A DNA stretch of 53,456 nucleotides from Clostridia bacterium (GCA_017621655.1 JAGASS010000012.1:1-53456); one strand, 5' to 3'. Numbered from the stretch's first letter, positions 34,328 to 42,759 are shown. Program-made: numbers and translations. The notes: generated from the letters alone by a model not told the origin.

Positions 34328-36814
34328 ATGCCTAAGAGTCAATACGTTGATCCCTCAAAAGCCTTTGATAGCGGCTATATTCACTTTGAGGACATTCCTG
34401 TTTGTCAGTACAATAAGACACTGACTGAGGAAAAGAAGATATACACAAAGGCGGATTTCCTCCGTATCTACCGCGATATGGCTATCATCCGCGAGTTCGA
34501 GACCATGCTGAACGAAGTTAAGGTCAAGAGCGAATACAACGGCGTTAAGTACAATAACCCCGGACCTGCTCACCTTTCTATCGGTCAGGAAGCGTCTGCT
34601 GTCGGTGAAGCTTACTGCCTCGACATCAACGACTTCTCGTTCGGTTCTCACCGTTCGCACGGCGAGATCCTTGCTAAGGGTCTTTCCTCTATCGAAAAGC
34701 TTACCGATGAAGAGCTTTACGCTATCATGAAGGAATTCCTTGACGGTACCGTCCTTAATGTTGTTGAAAAGCACATGAACGCAGGCGGAAACGTTAAGGA
34801 GCTTGCAATCAACTTCCTTCTTTACGGCGCACTTGCTGAGATCTTCGCCCGTAAGACCGGCTTCAACCGCGGTCTCGGCGGATCCATGCACGCATTCTTC
34901 ATTCCTTTCGGACTTATGCCTAACAACGCTATCGTTGGTGCATCTGCTCCTATCGCACTCGGTGCGGCTCTCTATAAGAGATCGAACGGCAAGCCCGGTA
35001 TCGTTATCTCTAACTGCGGCGACGGCGCAACCGGACGCGGTCCTGTTCTTGAATCTCTCAACTTTGCTTCTATGGACCAGATCACTAAGCTCTGGGGCAT
35101 GGACGGCAAGTATTCCGACGGCGGTATGCCTATCCTCTTCAACGTCTTCAATAACCACTACGGTATGGGCGGACAGACAAGAGGTGAGACCATGGGCTTT
35201 GATATGGTTGCTCGTCTCGGCGCCGGCTTCAACCCGTCTCAGATGCACGCAGAGCGTGTAAACGGTTACGATCCGCTTGCAGTTATCGATGCAGTATCGA
35301 GAAAGAAGAAGCTTCTTCTCGAGGGCAAGGGACCTGCGCTTCTCGACGTAGTTACCTACCGTGTATCCGGTCACTCCCCCTCTGACTCCTCTACCTACCG
35401 TACGCAGGAAGAGATCGAGGCATGGAAGAATGCAGACCCGATCGTTGCGTTCAAGAACAAGCTCATCAAGGGCAAGCTCGCGACCGAAAACGATTTCGCA
35501 GTAATGCACGAGCAGATCACTAACCGTATGACCGAGATCATGAAGCTCGCTATAAACGACGAGATCTCGCCCCGTATGGACCTTAACAAGGAGCCCGATG
35601 CTATCGCATCCATCATGTTCTCTAACCAGAAGGTCGTTTCCATGGACCCCGAGCGCAAGGCAGAAATGCTTATGCCTAAGGAAGAGTGCCCCCGTGTCAA
35701 GGAGATCAAGGGCAAGGTTCGTACTGCTACCGACAAGGACGGCAAGCCCGTATCCAAGATGAAGATGTACAACGTCTGCGACGGTCTCTTCGAGCCGATC
35801 ATCGACAAGTTCTACGACGATCCTACCCTCATCGCTTACGGTGAAGACAACCGTGACTGGGGCGGCGCGTTCGGCGTTTACAAGAAGATGACCGAGGCAG
35901 TTCCTTATCACCGCTTCTTCAACTCTCCTATTTCCGAGTCCGCTATCGTCGGTTCGGCAGTTGGCTACGCAATGTGCGGCGGCCGTGCAATCGTTGAGCT
36001 TATGTACGCTGACTTTATCGGTTGTGCAGGAGACGAAATATTCAACCAGATGGCTAAGTGGCAGGCAATGAGTGCAGGTATCCTTAAGATGCCTATCGTT
36101 CTCCGTGTTTCCGTCGGCTCTAAGTACGGCGCACAGCACAGCCAGGACTGGACTGCTATCACCTCTCATATCCCCGGACTTAAGGTCGTATTCCCCGTAA
36201 CTCCTACCGACGCTAAGGGTCTTATGACCAGCGCTCTTGACGGCACTGACCCTGTTGTATTCTTCGAGTCGCAGAGAGTTTACGGCTTCGGCGAGGAATT
36301 CGTTAAGGACGGCGTGCCGGAGGGCAAGTTCGCAATCGAATTCGGTGAGCCCGATGTCAAGCGTGAAGGTAAGGACGTTACCATTCTTACCATCGGAGCT
36401 ACTCTCTACCGCGCTATGAACGCCGCTAAGACTCTTGAAGAGAAGTACGGAATCTCCGCAGAGATCATCGACGCACGTTCTCTCGTTCCTTTCAACTACG
36501 ACAAGGTTATCGAGTCTGTTAAGAAGACCGGTAAGATCGTTATCGTAGGTGACGCTTGCGAGCGTGCTTCCATGATGAAGGATATGGCTGCGAACATCAC
36601 AGAGTTCTGCTTCGACTACCTCGATGCTCCTCCTGTTGCTCTCGGCTCGAGAAACTGGATCACTCCTGCGTTCGAGCTTGAGAAGTCCTTCTTCCCGTTC
36701 GAGGATGCTATCATCGACTGCATCCACGAGAAGCTCATTCCGCTTAACGGTCATGTTCCGACTCATAACTTCTCCGATATTGAGAAGGTAGACAGAGCTA
36801 AGAAGGGTCTTTAA
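34328..36814 (+). CDS. Fused alpha/beta thiamine-dependent 2-oxoacid dehydrogenase (E1)
   Basis: An 828-aa fusion of E1 alpha (about residues 1-450) and E1 beta (about 475-825). It decarboxylates a 2-oxoacid and acylates E2. The alpha part has SHRSHGEILAKGL, GLGGSMHAFF, the thiamine-diphosphate motif NCGDGATGRGPVLESLNFAS and the phosphorylation-loop-like GHSPSDSSTYRT. The beta part has AYGEDN, YADFIGCAGDEIFNQ, HSQDW and the transketolase C-terminal half. About 45 extra residues lie between AKGL and GLGGSMH compared with a textbook E1 alpha. AAGGAG precedes the ATG. The substrate is undetermined. Confidence 0.92.
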   Translation: MPKSQYVDPSKAFDSGYIHFEDIPVCQYNKTLTEEKKIYTKADFLRIYRDMAIIREFETMLNEVKVKSEYNGVKYNNPGPAHLSIGQEASAVGEAYCLDINDFSFGSHRSHGEILAKGLSSIEKLTDEELYAIMKEFLDGTVLNVVEKHMNAGGNVKELAINFLLYGALAEIFARKTGFNRGLGGSMHAFFIPFGLMPNNAIVGASAPIALGAALYKRSNGKPGIVISNCGDGATGRGPVLESLNFASMDQITKLWGMDGKYSDGGMPILFNVFNNHYGMGGQTRGETMGFDMVARLGAGFNPSQMHAERVNGYDPLAVIDAVSRKKKLLLEGKGPALLDVVTYRVSGHSPSDSSTYRTQEEIEAWKNADPIVAFKNKLIKGKLATENDFAVMHEQITNRMTEIMKLAINDEISPRMDLNKEPDAIASIMFSNQKVVSMDPERKAEMLMPKEECPRVKEIKGKVRTATDKDGKPVSKMKMYNVCDGLFEPIIDKFYDDPTLIAYGEDNRDWGGAFGVYKKMTEAVPYHRFFNSPISESAIVGSAVGYAMCGGRAIVELMYADFIGCAGDEIFNQMAKWQAMSAGILKMPIVLRVSVGSKYGAQHSQDWTAITSHIPGLKVVFPVTPTDAKGLMTSALDGTDPVVFFESQRVYGFGEEFVKDGVPEGKFAIEFGEPDVKREGKDVTILTIGATLYRAMNAAKTLEEKYGISAEIIDARSLVPFNYDKVIESVKKTGKIVIVGDACERASMMKDMAANITEFCFDYLDAPPVALGSRNWITPAFELEKSFFPFEDAIIDCIHEKLIPLNGHVPTHNFSDIEKVDRAKKGL

Positions 36815-36849
36815 TTTAACCGTTTTTCATAAGTGCATTCTCAGAGGAT

Positions 36850-36884
36850 CATGGAAGGGGACGATAAGCCGTCCTCCTTCCATG
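36850..36884 (+). other. Long hairpin in the E1-DUF1622 spacer
   Basis: Stem CATGGAAGG-GGACG / CGTCC-(T)-CCTTCCATG, about 14 bp with one bulge and a 6-nt loop, not followed by a T-run. It could be a processing or regulatory element; I do not match it to a known riboswitch. Confidence 0.5.
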
Positions 36885-36941
36885 GCGGACAGAATTATTC
36901 GAACGGATCAGCCGCTTTTAGATTCTGCAAAAGGAGATGAA

Positions 36942-36960
36942 GCGATTATCGGATAATCGC
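36942..36960 (+). promoter_or_regulatory. Hairpin between the Shine-Dalgarno sequence and the start codon of the DUF1622 gene
   Basis: Perfect 8-bp stem GCGATTAT/ATAATCGC with a 3-nt loop. AAGGAG lies at 36931-36936, before the hairpin, and the ATG at 36972, after it. No closer ribosome binding site is visible and an in-frame stop lies 7 nt before the ATG. Confidence 0.5.
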
Positions 36961-36971
36961 GTTGAATAGTA

Positions 36972-37370
36972 ATGAAGTATGTATATTACTTTTTGAAAAA
37001 TTATGAAACTATACTTAATGCGTGCGCTGAATTCATTGTTTTGACACTTGAATTAATCGGTATACTCATTATTATAATCGGTTCGTTCAAGGCGATAATT
37101 CAAATATTTTCCAAGCTTAAGAAAAAGCAAAAAACAAACATCGTCATTAATCTCGGAAACACGTTGGCTCTCGCGCTTGAGTTCAAAATGGGCGCGGAGA
37201 TAGTGAATACCGTAATAGTGAGAGACCTTCGGGAGCTTGGAACACTGGCTATTGTTATAGCGCTTCGTGCTATTCTCTCGTTGCTTATCCACTGGGAGAT
37301 CAAGAGCGAAAGAAAGAGCGAGATGAACGATTCGCCGGAACAGACACCGAAAATTGACAGCGATACGTAA
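36972..37370 (+). CDS. DUF1622 family membrane protein
   Basis: A 132-aa protein with three hydrophobic segments (about residues 18-45, 62-78 and 88-108). Segments such as LTLELIGILIIIIGSF, LGNTLALALEFKMGAEIVNT and RELGTLAIVIALRAILS match the DUF1622 family as I know it. The tail is polar and charged. Function unknown. The leader is unusual: the only good ribosome binding site is 35 nt upstream behind a hairpin. A terminator follows. Confidence 0.85.
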   Translation: MKYVYYFLKNYETILNACAEFIVLTLELIGILIIIIGSFKAIIQIFSKLKKKQKTNIVINLGNTLALALEFKMGAEIVNTVIVRDLRELGTLAIVIALRAILSLLIHWEIKSERKSEMNDSPEQTPKIDSDT

Positions 37371-37414
37371 TTGTTAAGGTCACGGAAGAAATTTTGACAT
37401 AAATAAGTATAACG

Positions 37415-37461
37415 AAAAAAGCACCTATGTTGACGGCTTAAGCCGTTGCCGGGTGCTTTTT
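37415..37461 (+). terminator. Rho-independent terminator after the DUF1622 gene
   Basis: Outer stem GCACC/GGTGC, inner stem ACGGCT/AGCCGT, flanked by A-run and CTTTTTG. Confidence 0.75.
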
Positions 37462-37506
37462 GTGTGTTGGCTTCGCTGTTGAAAAAACGGTAGAAAGAAT
37501 ATAAAA

Positions 37507-37536
37507 AGAAAAAATCCCGCTTGCGGGATTTTTTCT
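37507..37536. terminator. Strong terminator directly before the 84-bp repeat
   Basis: GAAAAAATCCCGC / GCGGGATTTTTTC, a perfect A-run/GC/T-run hairpin. It is not clearly attached to any gene, because the DUF1622 terminator lies 50 nt before it. Confidence 0.8.
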
Positions 37537-37541
37537 TTGTA

Positions 37542-37646
37542 CACCAAAACCACGCGTGAGGAGCGTGGTTCAAAAAAGGTTAACCGATGAACAGAAATGA
37601 TGTAAAGAAAAAATGTAGTTTAAGGGTAGTATGTGCCAATGGCTCC
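37542..37646. repeat. Interspersed repeat, copy A (84 identical bp plus variable hairpin)
   Basis: It begins CACCAAAACCACGC. A hairpin (37548-37570, AACCACGC/GCGTGGTT) is followed by an 84-bp block, 37563-37646, identical to 53346-53429. The hairpin stem is kept in both copies while the loop differs. Copy A runs into a second repeat type (GGCTCCCCTGTGCAAGGGGAGC). A 42-codon open frame from 37587 (MNRNDVKKKCS...) spans the junction, but its end is not shared with copy B. Confidence 0.9.
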
Positions 37647-37810
37647 CCTGTGCAAGGGGAGCTGTCTGCGGTAGGTTGCGCGAAGCGCAAACTACTGAAG
37701 ACTGAGGGGTTGTAAGAAGTTAGAAAAGCTTATATACAATCCCTCCGGCCGTGGCTCTGCCGAGGCCATGCCTCTTTTGCACTCATCCCTTTACACAAGG
37801 GAGGCCAAGA
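37637..37810. repeat. REP-like inverted pair
   Basis: The left unit begins GGCTCCCCTGTGCAAGGGGAGC and ends GACTGAGGGGTTGTA. The right unit is a diverged inverted copy, from TACAATCCCTCCGGCC to ACACAAGGGAGGCCAAG. No coding content. The full gap 37371-38050 holds two terminators, these repeats, one more GC hairpin (about 37918-37940, CCCCCCGC/GCGGGGGG) and the promoter of the next gene. Confidence 0.75.
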
Positions 37811-37992
37811 GCGAAACCCGTTTACGGGTAGCGAGTATCCAATGCGTGGATGGCAAGCCAATTTAAGGCGCACTTGTGCGCAGCCACAAGGATTAGGGCT
37901 ACGCCCGAAAATGAAATACCCCCCGCTATGCGGGGGGATGTTTATTTGAAGAATAAAGAAGAAAGAATAAACAATAAAGAAGAAAAAAGGTA

Positions 37993-38021
37993 TTGAATCA
38001 GCAAGGGAAATGTGCTAAAAT
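37993..38021 (+). promoter_or_regulatory. Sigma-A promoter of the DMT transporter
   Basis: TTGAAT (37993-37998), a 17-nt spacer, TAAAAT (38016-38021). Confidence 0.65.
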
Positions 38022-38050
38022 ATCCCTGTTATCAAATTTTGAAAGGCAAT

Positions 38051-38929
38051 ATGATGTTAGACTATCTTCTTCTTGTCGGCGCGCTTTTTGCTAATGCGTC
38101 GCTTTCACTTTTTAACTCGTTCTTTCAGAAAAAGAATCGCACAAGGGTCGGATCAACTCAGCTTTATAACTTGGTGATGATCTCGAGCGTGCTAATTACT
38201 TGGGCGGTTATTTGGGCATTCGAGGGCGGTTTTTCTCTTAAGGTCCTGCCGTATTCGCTTATATTCGGAGTCGGTTATTCAGCCGCGATAATTGGACTGT
38301 TTAACGCTATAAAATGCGGTCCGACGGCACTATCCACCCTTATTCTTCAGCTTTCGCTTATTGCGACGGCTGTCTGGGGACTGTTTTTCTGGGGTTCTCC
38401 CGTTACCGTGCCTGTAATTCTCGGACTTATCCTCGTTGCAGTTTCGCTTTTCTGCTGTATTTATACGAAAAGCTCGGACAGCGAAAACCGCGTTAGCTTG
38501 AAGTGGATAATCTGGGTTTCTATCTGCTTTGTCGGTAACAGTGCCGCGTCTATTGTAGCAAGAGTTCAGCAGATAGACTTCGACGGTCTGCATAAGGGGC
38601 AGTTTATTACTCTTGCAACGCTGATAACGCTCGTTATCTGCATAATTATGTACGCAAGAAGCGACAAGCGTGATACTGCCGTTGTCCTCAAAAAGTCGGG
38701 GTATCTGCCGATACTTTCGGGCGTGCTGAACGCTCTTTACAGCGTGCTTATTCTCGTTCTTGCGACGAGCAAGGTCGTTCCTGCGAGTCTTCTTTACCCG
38801 ACTGTCGGCGTCGGAAGCATCGCTCTTGTTTCGCTCTTTGCACAGTTCGTCCTTAAGGAAAGAATGTCTAAGCTTCAGTGGACCGGACTTGTTATCGGTG
38901 CGGTCGCAACTGCGCTTCTTTCAATTTGA
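38051..38929 (+). CDS. DMT/EamA-type membrane transporter
   Basis: A 292-aa protein with about ten hydrophobic segments in two halves, the layout of drug/metabolite transporters (EamA-like). The last helices carry LLYPTVGVGSIALVSLFAQFVLKERM, typical of the family. The substrate is unknown. The ATG at 38051 follows GAAAGG; the frame is open upstream to 38012, but that start would overlap the promoter. Single gene between a promoter and a bidirectional terminator. Confidence 0.88.
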   Translation: MMLDYLLLVGALFANASLSLFNSFFQKKNRTRVGSTQLYNLVMISSVLITWAVIWAFEGGFSLKVLPYSLIFGVGYSAAIIGLFNAIKCGPTALSTLILQLSLIATAVWGLFFWGSPVTVPVILGLILVAVSLFCCIYTKSSDSENRVSLKWIIWVSICFVGNSAASIVARVQQIDFDGLHKGQFITLATLITLVICIIMYARSDKRDTAVVLKKSGYLPILSGVLNALYSVLILVLATSKVVPASLLYPTVGVGSIALVSLFAQFVLKERMSKLQWTGLVIGAVATALLSI

Positions 38930-38944
38930 AAATGCTATACATAG

Positions 38945-38970
38945 GAAAAGATCCCTTTCGGGATCTTTTC
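38945..38970. terminator. Bidirectional terminator between convergent genes
   Basis: GAAAAGATCCC/GGGATCTTTTC, perfect 11-bp stem with A- and T-runs, serving the DMT transporter on plus and the small lipoprotein on minus. Confidence 0.88.
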
Positions 38971-38972
38971 TT

Positions 38973-39398
38973 TTACTTTATTACATTACGGTTGTCGTAG
39001 GTGTGACCGCTGAGGTTTAAGCCGTGCTTCAGATTGTACTCGGCGTTCTTTGCCCCGTCGTGCATATCGTCGCCGATTTCGTTCAGTCCGCGCTTGATGT
39101 CATCGCCTGCGTCATTCATGCCGCGGCGGACGTTGTGCGGAAGATTATAGATGTCGTCACCGATCTCGTTAAGACCGCGGCGAACGTCGTTCGGAATATC
39201 GTATATCCTGTCGCCGAGTCCCTCTTCGTCTCTGCGCTCTGCCTTGTCGGTATCGCTTATATCGGTCGTGCTGTCGTGGCGGTTTCCGTGGTGACCGAGA
39301 TAACCGTCGTCACCGCGGTCAACGTTTCCGCCGCGCGTGCAGGAAGTCATCCCGAGAACGACCGATATAAGCGCGAGTGCTGTTATTATCTTTTTCAT
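38973..39398 (-). CDS. Small repeat-containing lipoprotein
   Basis: A 141-aa protein. A lipoprotein-type signal ends at Cys20 (LGMTSC). It is followed by a Gly/Asp/His-rich region and a charged helical part with at least four related units (VRRGLNEIGDDIYNLPHN, VRRGMNDAGDDI, KRGLNEIGDDM, EYNLKHGLN). The spacing suggests an amphipathic helical array at the outside of the membrane. No named family recognised. GAGGCG precedes the ATG. Confidence 0.75.
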   Translation of the reverse strand: MKKIITALALISVVLGMTSCTRGGNVDRGDDGYLGHHGNRHDSTTDISDTDKAERRDEEGLGDRIYDIPNDVRRGLNEIGDDIYNLPHNVRRGMNDAGDDIKRGLNEIGDDMHDGAKNAEYNLKHGLNLSGHTYDNRNVIK

Positions 39399-39487
39399 TT
39401 TTTCGCCTCTTATTTATTATTAAGGGAATAATGTCCCGTCGTTAGTATTGACGGACGACGCGAAAAAATGCTTTGAAAAATTTGTAA

Positions 39488-40627
39488 TTAAAGACCCGAA
39501 AAGAAGGAGCTTACCAGGCGCTTCAGAACCTGCGAAAAGCTTATTTTTTCGATTGTTTCGGCGGCTCTGATCGGAACCTTGCCGATGACATCGCCGTCTG
39601 CCTTGAAGACGATCTCGCCGACCTTTTCGCCTGCCTTTATCGGTGCCTTGACCGATTTCGGGAGCACGGTCTCAGCCGTTACGCCCGAGGCGAATATATC
39701 CTTCGGAAGCACCTTTCCAAAGCCCTCGCCGACAAGCGGAAGCGTGCTTTTTACGCCGTAGTTTACGTCGATATTGCCGATCTCGCCCTGCTCGTATTTA
39801 TAGAAGCGGTATGCGGAAAATCCGTAGTCGAGAAGCGCTTTTGCCGTTTCGTTTCGACTGTCGCGGGTTGGTGAGCCCATTACGACGGCTATAAGGTGCA
39901 TTCCGTCACGCTCTGCTGTTGCACTGATGCAAAAACCCGCCTTTGAGGTCGAGCCGGTCTTAAGTCCCGTTGCACCCTTGTAGAAGCGGATGAGTCGGTT
40001 TGTGTTCGTAAGACCGAATGCGCCGTTTCTGATGGTGTCCATCCATATCGTAGTATAATCAAATATGATGGGATGCTTGAGCAGCTCTGCCGACATGAGG
40101 GCAATATCGCGCGCGGTCGTCAGGTGATTTTGCACGCTGTCGTCAAGCCCCGTCGGGTTTTCAAATACTGTGTTCGTCATTCCGAGCTGGGAAGCGCGTT
40201 CATTCATTGCCTTGACGAATTCCTCAACGCTTCCGCTTATCTGTTCGGCAAGGGCAGTCGATGCGTCGTTTGCGCTTGCGACAATGACGCTTTTGAGTAG
40301 ATCCTCGACGCTCATCACCTCGCCTGCCTTCAGATACACCTGCGAGCCGCCCATTTTAGACGCTCGTTCGCTTACCTGAACTGTGTCGGTAAGGGAAAGC
40401 GTGCCCTTGTCAAGCTCCTCGACGACGAGAAGTATCGTCATTATCTTCGTGACCGATGCAGGCGGCAGGCGCTGGTCTGCGTTATGCTCGTAGAGAATTT
40501 CGCCCGTCGACGCTTCCATAAGTATTACGCTTTTTGCTTCGCCGTAAAGCTCGGCTCCTTGGAATTTTATGGGGAGTATGGTGAGCAAAATTACGGCACA
40601 AATTATTACCGATATTAGTTTTTTCAT
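39488..40627 (-). CDS. D-alanyl-D-alanine carboxypeptidase (S11 family, DacF-like)
   Basis: A 379-aa penicillin-binding protein. The signal peptide runs to about residue 24. The S11 triad motifs are present: SVTK (SxxK) near residue 59, SAND (SxN) near 117 and KTG near 222. A PBP5-type C-terminal beta domain (about 275-360) and a short amphipathic anchor helix (SQVLKRLVSSFFSGL) follow. It removes the terminal D-Ala from peptidoglycan stem peptides. In Bacillus the closest relatives include vegetative DacA and sporulation DacF; I cannot tell which role applies here. AAAGGAGCG precedes the ATG. Confidence 0.94.
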   Translation of the reverse strand: MKKLISVIICAVILLTILPIKFQGAELYGEAKSVILMEASTGEILYEHNADQRLPPASVTKIMTILLVVEELDKGTLSLTDTVQVSERASKMGGSQVYLKAGEVMSVEDLLKSVIVASANDASTALAEQISGSVEEFVKAMNERASQLGMTNTVFENPTGLDDSVQNHLTTARDIALMSAELLKHPIIFDYTTIWMDTIRNGAFGLTNTNRLIRFYKGATGLKTGSTSKAGFCISATAERDGMHLIAVVMGSPTRDSRNETAKALLDYGFSAYRFYKYEQGEIGNIDVNYGVKSTLPLVGEGFGKVLPKDIFASGVTAETVLPKSVKAPIKAGEKVGEIVFKADGDVIGKVPIRAAETIEKISFSQVLKRLVSSFFSGL

Positions 40628-41035
40628 TTTTCGCTCCTTTATGCTTTTTTGAAAGTGTATGAAAAAAGGGCGAATAATATGAAAGAAAACGAATGAAACG
40701 AGGCGGATGAGGCGGGACTCGGAGCGCCCGCGCTACCTTCTCCAGTGGGAGAAGGTGGCATTTGCGCAGCAAATGACGGATGAGGTGTTCGGGAACGATG
40801 TTACATTCCTTTGAAAACGGCGGGAGCAAGCCCCCGCCCTACCAAATGTATATCGAATGTTTATTGGTGGGGGTCGGCGTCCTCGACGACCCGTTGTAAA
40901 AATAAAGTAACATTGTTATAGCGCGGTGCGTCGAGGACGTCGCACCCTACAAATTGAAGTGGAGAAAGGTTAGAGAGTTATTCGATAGCGTGAACGCGGT
41001 ATTGACTTCTCTTTGTGAATGTGATTCAATAGAAA
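40628..41035. repeat. Composite repeat block between dac and nifU
   Basis: No gene. In order: a CCTTCTCCAGTGGGAGAAGG palindrome with CATTTGC/GCAAATG hairpin (40736-40775), a single family 1 arm (40818-40842), and a family 2 inverted pair (40867-40892 and 40925-40951). The three elements sit almost end to end. Confidence 0.75.
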
Positions 41036-41062
41036 GATCCGCCCGAGAATATCGGGCGGATC
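41036..41062 (-). terminator. Terminator of nifS-nifU
   Basis: Perfect 11-bp stem GATCCGCCCGA/TCGGGCGGATC with a 5-nt loop, followed on the minus strand by TTTCT, just after the nifU stop. Confidence 0.8.
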
Positions 41063-41076
41063 GGTTACTTTATGTT

Positions 41077-41517
41077 TTAGTGCTGTTTACCGCAAGCTGA
41101 GCAGTCGCCGTCGCATTCGTGGCCGTTTATTTCGACGACCTTGTCGATGCCGTTGCGCTTATAGTAGTCGTTAATTGCGGTCTTTACTGCTTCTTCTGCA
41201 AGAACGGAGCAGTGAAGCTTAACGGGGGGAAGTCCGTCGAGCGCTTCAACGACTGCCTTATTTGTGAGCGTGAGCGCTTCGTCGACGCTCTTGCCCTTTA
41301 TAAGCTCGGTTGCCATCGACGAGGTCGCGATCGCCGCGCCGCAGCCGAAGGTCTTGAACTTTACGTCAACTATGATGTTGTCCTCAATTTTGAGGTAGAT
41401 TCTCATTATATCGCCGCAGGTCGCGTTTCCGACCTCGCCGACAGCGGAGGGATTTTCTATTTCACCAACGTTTCGCGGATTTGCGAAATGGTCCATAACT
41501 TTTGCGCTGTAATTCAT
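41077..41517 (-). CDS. nifU: NifU/IscU-like iron-sulfur cluster scaffold
   Basis: A 146-aa scaffold on which [2Fe-2S] or [4Fe-4S] clusters are assembled. The three conserved ligand Cys regions are VGNATCGDIM, FGCGAAIA and LHCSVLAEEA. A short C-terminal tail adds a CDGDCSACGKQH cluster that looks metal-binding. It lies 15 nt downstream of the cysteine desulfurase and is surely cotranscribed. There is no iscA, hscAB or fdx gene nearby, as in many Clostridia. Confidence 0.95.
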   Translation of the reverse strand: MNYSAKVMDHFANPRNVGEIENPSAVGEVGNATCGDIMRIYLKIEDNIIVDVKFKTFGCGAAIATSSMATELIKGKSVDEALTLTNKAVVEALDGLPPVKLHCSVLAEEAVKTAINDYYKRNGIDKVVEINGHECDGDCSACGKQH

Positions 41518-41532
41518 ATTATTTTTTCCTTT

Positions 41533-42690
41533 TCAGTTGTTGTAGAGGGGACTCATCTCGCGCAGGCGCGCAACGATGGGCGGGAGCTTTTCGAGAATGT
41601 AATCGACGTCCTCGTCGGTGTTCTCATGCGAAAGGGTGAGACGGAGCGAGCCGTGCGCCTTTTCGTGAGGCAGACCGATAGAAAGAAGGACGTGTGACGG
41701 CTCAAGCGATGCAGTCGAGCAGGCGGAGCCGGTCGATGCCGCGATTCCTGCCATGTCGAGGAGCAATATCAAGCTTTCGCCCTCGATAAATTCGAACGCG
41801 ACGTTGAGGTTTCCGGGGAGACGATGCTCCATCGAGCCGTTTATTCTCGTCGCGGGGATCTTCGTGATCTCAGCGGCAAGTCGGTCGCGCATTTTCTTGA
41901 TTCGCTCCATATCGGGAAGCTGTTCGATCGCAATTTCAAGAGCTTTCGCGAGTCCTACGATGTAAGCGACGTTTTCCGTACCGCCACGACGGCGTCGTTC
42001 CTGACCTCCGCCGTCGATGAGGTTGTGAAGGCGTGTTCCTGTCTTTACGTAAAGCGCGCCGATGCCTTTCGGTGCGTGGATCTTGTGTCCCGAGAGGGAG
42101 AGCATATCGACGCCGAGGTCATTTACGTCGATCGGAATGTTTCCGACTGCCTGTACTGCGTCGGTGAAAAAGGGAACCTTATGCGCGTGTGCGACCTCTG
42201 CAAGCTCCTTTATCGGGAGGATCGTTCCGATCTCGTTGTTCGCGTACATCATAGCGACGAGGATCGTATCGGGACGGATCGCCTTTTCAAGCTGCTCGGG
42301 GGTTATAAGTCCTTCGCTGTCGACCTCGAGAAGAGTAACCTCAAAGCCGTCCTTTTTGAGCGCGTCGAGCGTATGAAGCACTGCGTGGTGCTCGTAGACT
42401 GTCGAAATTATGTGTTTGCCCTTCGACATATTTGCGTGTGCGGCGCCCTTGATCGCCCAGTTATCGGACTCGGAGCCGCAGGACGTGAAGAATATTTCAT
42501 TCGGCTTCGCACCGAGAAGCGACGCTATCTTTGCGCGTGCTTCGGCTATCGCCTCGGCACTTTTTCTGCCGAGCCCGTACAAGCTCGACGGGTTTCCGTA
42601 CTCGCTTCCGAAATAGGGAAGCATAGCGCTGAGCACCTCGGGCGAAACGCTTGTGGTCGCGGCGTTATCCGCGTAAACAAAACGTGACAT
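41533..42690 (-). CDS. nifS: Cysteine desulfurase (NifS/IscS family)
   Basis: A 385-aa PLP enzyme that takes sulfur from cysteine for iron-sulfur clusters. The start is [18 protein letters not shown]-binding His and Lys lie in [13 protein letters not shown], and the catalytic loop Cys in [15 protein letters not shown] near residue 325. GAAAGGATAAAA precedes the ATG. First gene of a two-gene operon with its own sigma-A promoter; no iscR precedes it. Confidence 0.96.
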   Translation of the reverse strand: MSRFVYADNAATTSVSPEVLSAMLPYFGSEYGNPSSLYGLGRKSAEAIAEARAKIASLLGAKPNEIFFTSCGSESDNWAIKGAAHANMSKGKHIISTVYEHHAVLHTLDALKKDGFEVTLLEVDSEGLITPEQLEKAIRPDTILVAMMYANNEIGTILPIKELAEVAHAHKVPFFTDAVQAVGNIPIDVNDLGVDMLSLSGHKIHAPKGIGALYVKTGTRLHNLIDGGGQERRRRGGTENVAYIVGLAKALEIAIEQLPDMERIKKMRDRLAAEITKIPATRINGSMEHRLPGNLNVAFEFIEGESLILLLDMAGIAASTGSACSTASLEPSHVLLSIGLPHEKAHGSLRLTLSHENTDEDVDYILEKLPPIVARLREMSPLYNN

Positions 42691-42759
42691 ATATTTATTT
42701 TATCCTTTCAAAAGGGGGTGTTTCTTTATGCGAAAGGAGCGTTTTTCCTTTGCGTCTAT

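Noticed and set aside
34355..36766. 803-aa open frame antisense to the E1 gene
   Set aside because: It mirrors the strongly biased codons of E1 on the opposite strand, resembles no protein, and the plus-strand gene has clear thiamine-enzyme motifs. The same applies to long antisense frames at 32952-34250, 25615-26913, 47648-48628 and 51444-52967.
36843..36960. Riboswitch upstream of the DUF1622 gene
   Set aside because: I compared it mentally with guanidine, fluoride, preQ1, cyclic-dinucleotide and manganese classes and found no conserved core. Reported only as hairpins.
37371..38050. CRISPR array or phage attachment region
   Set aside because: The repeats are paired inverted units and terminators, not regularly spaced direct repeats, and no cas or integrase gene is present.
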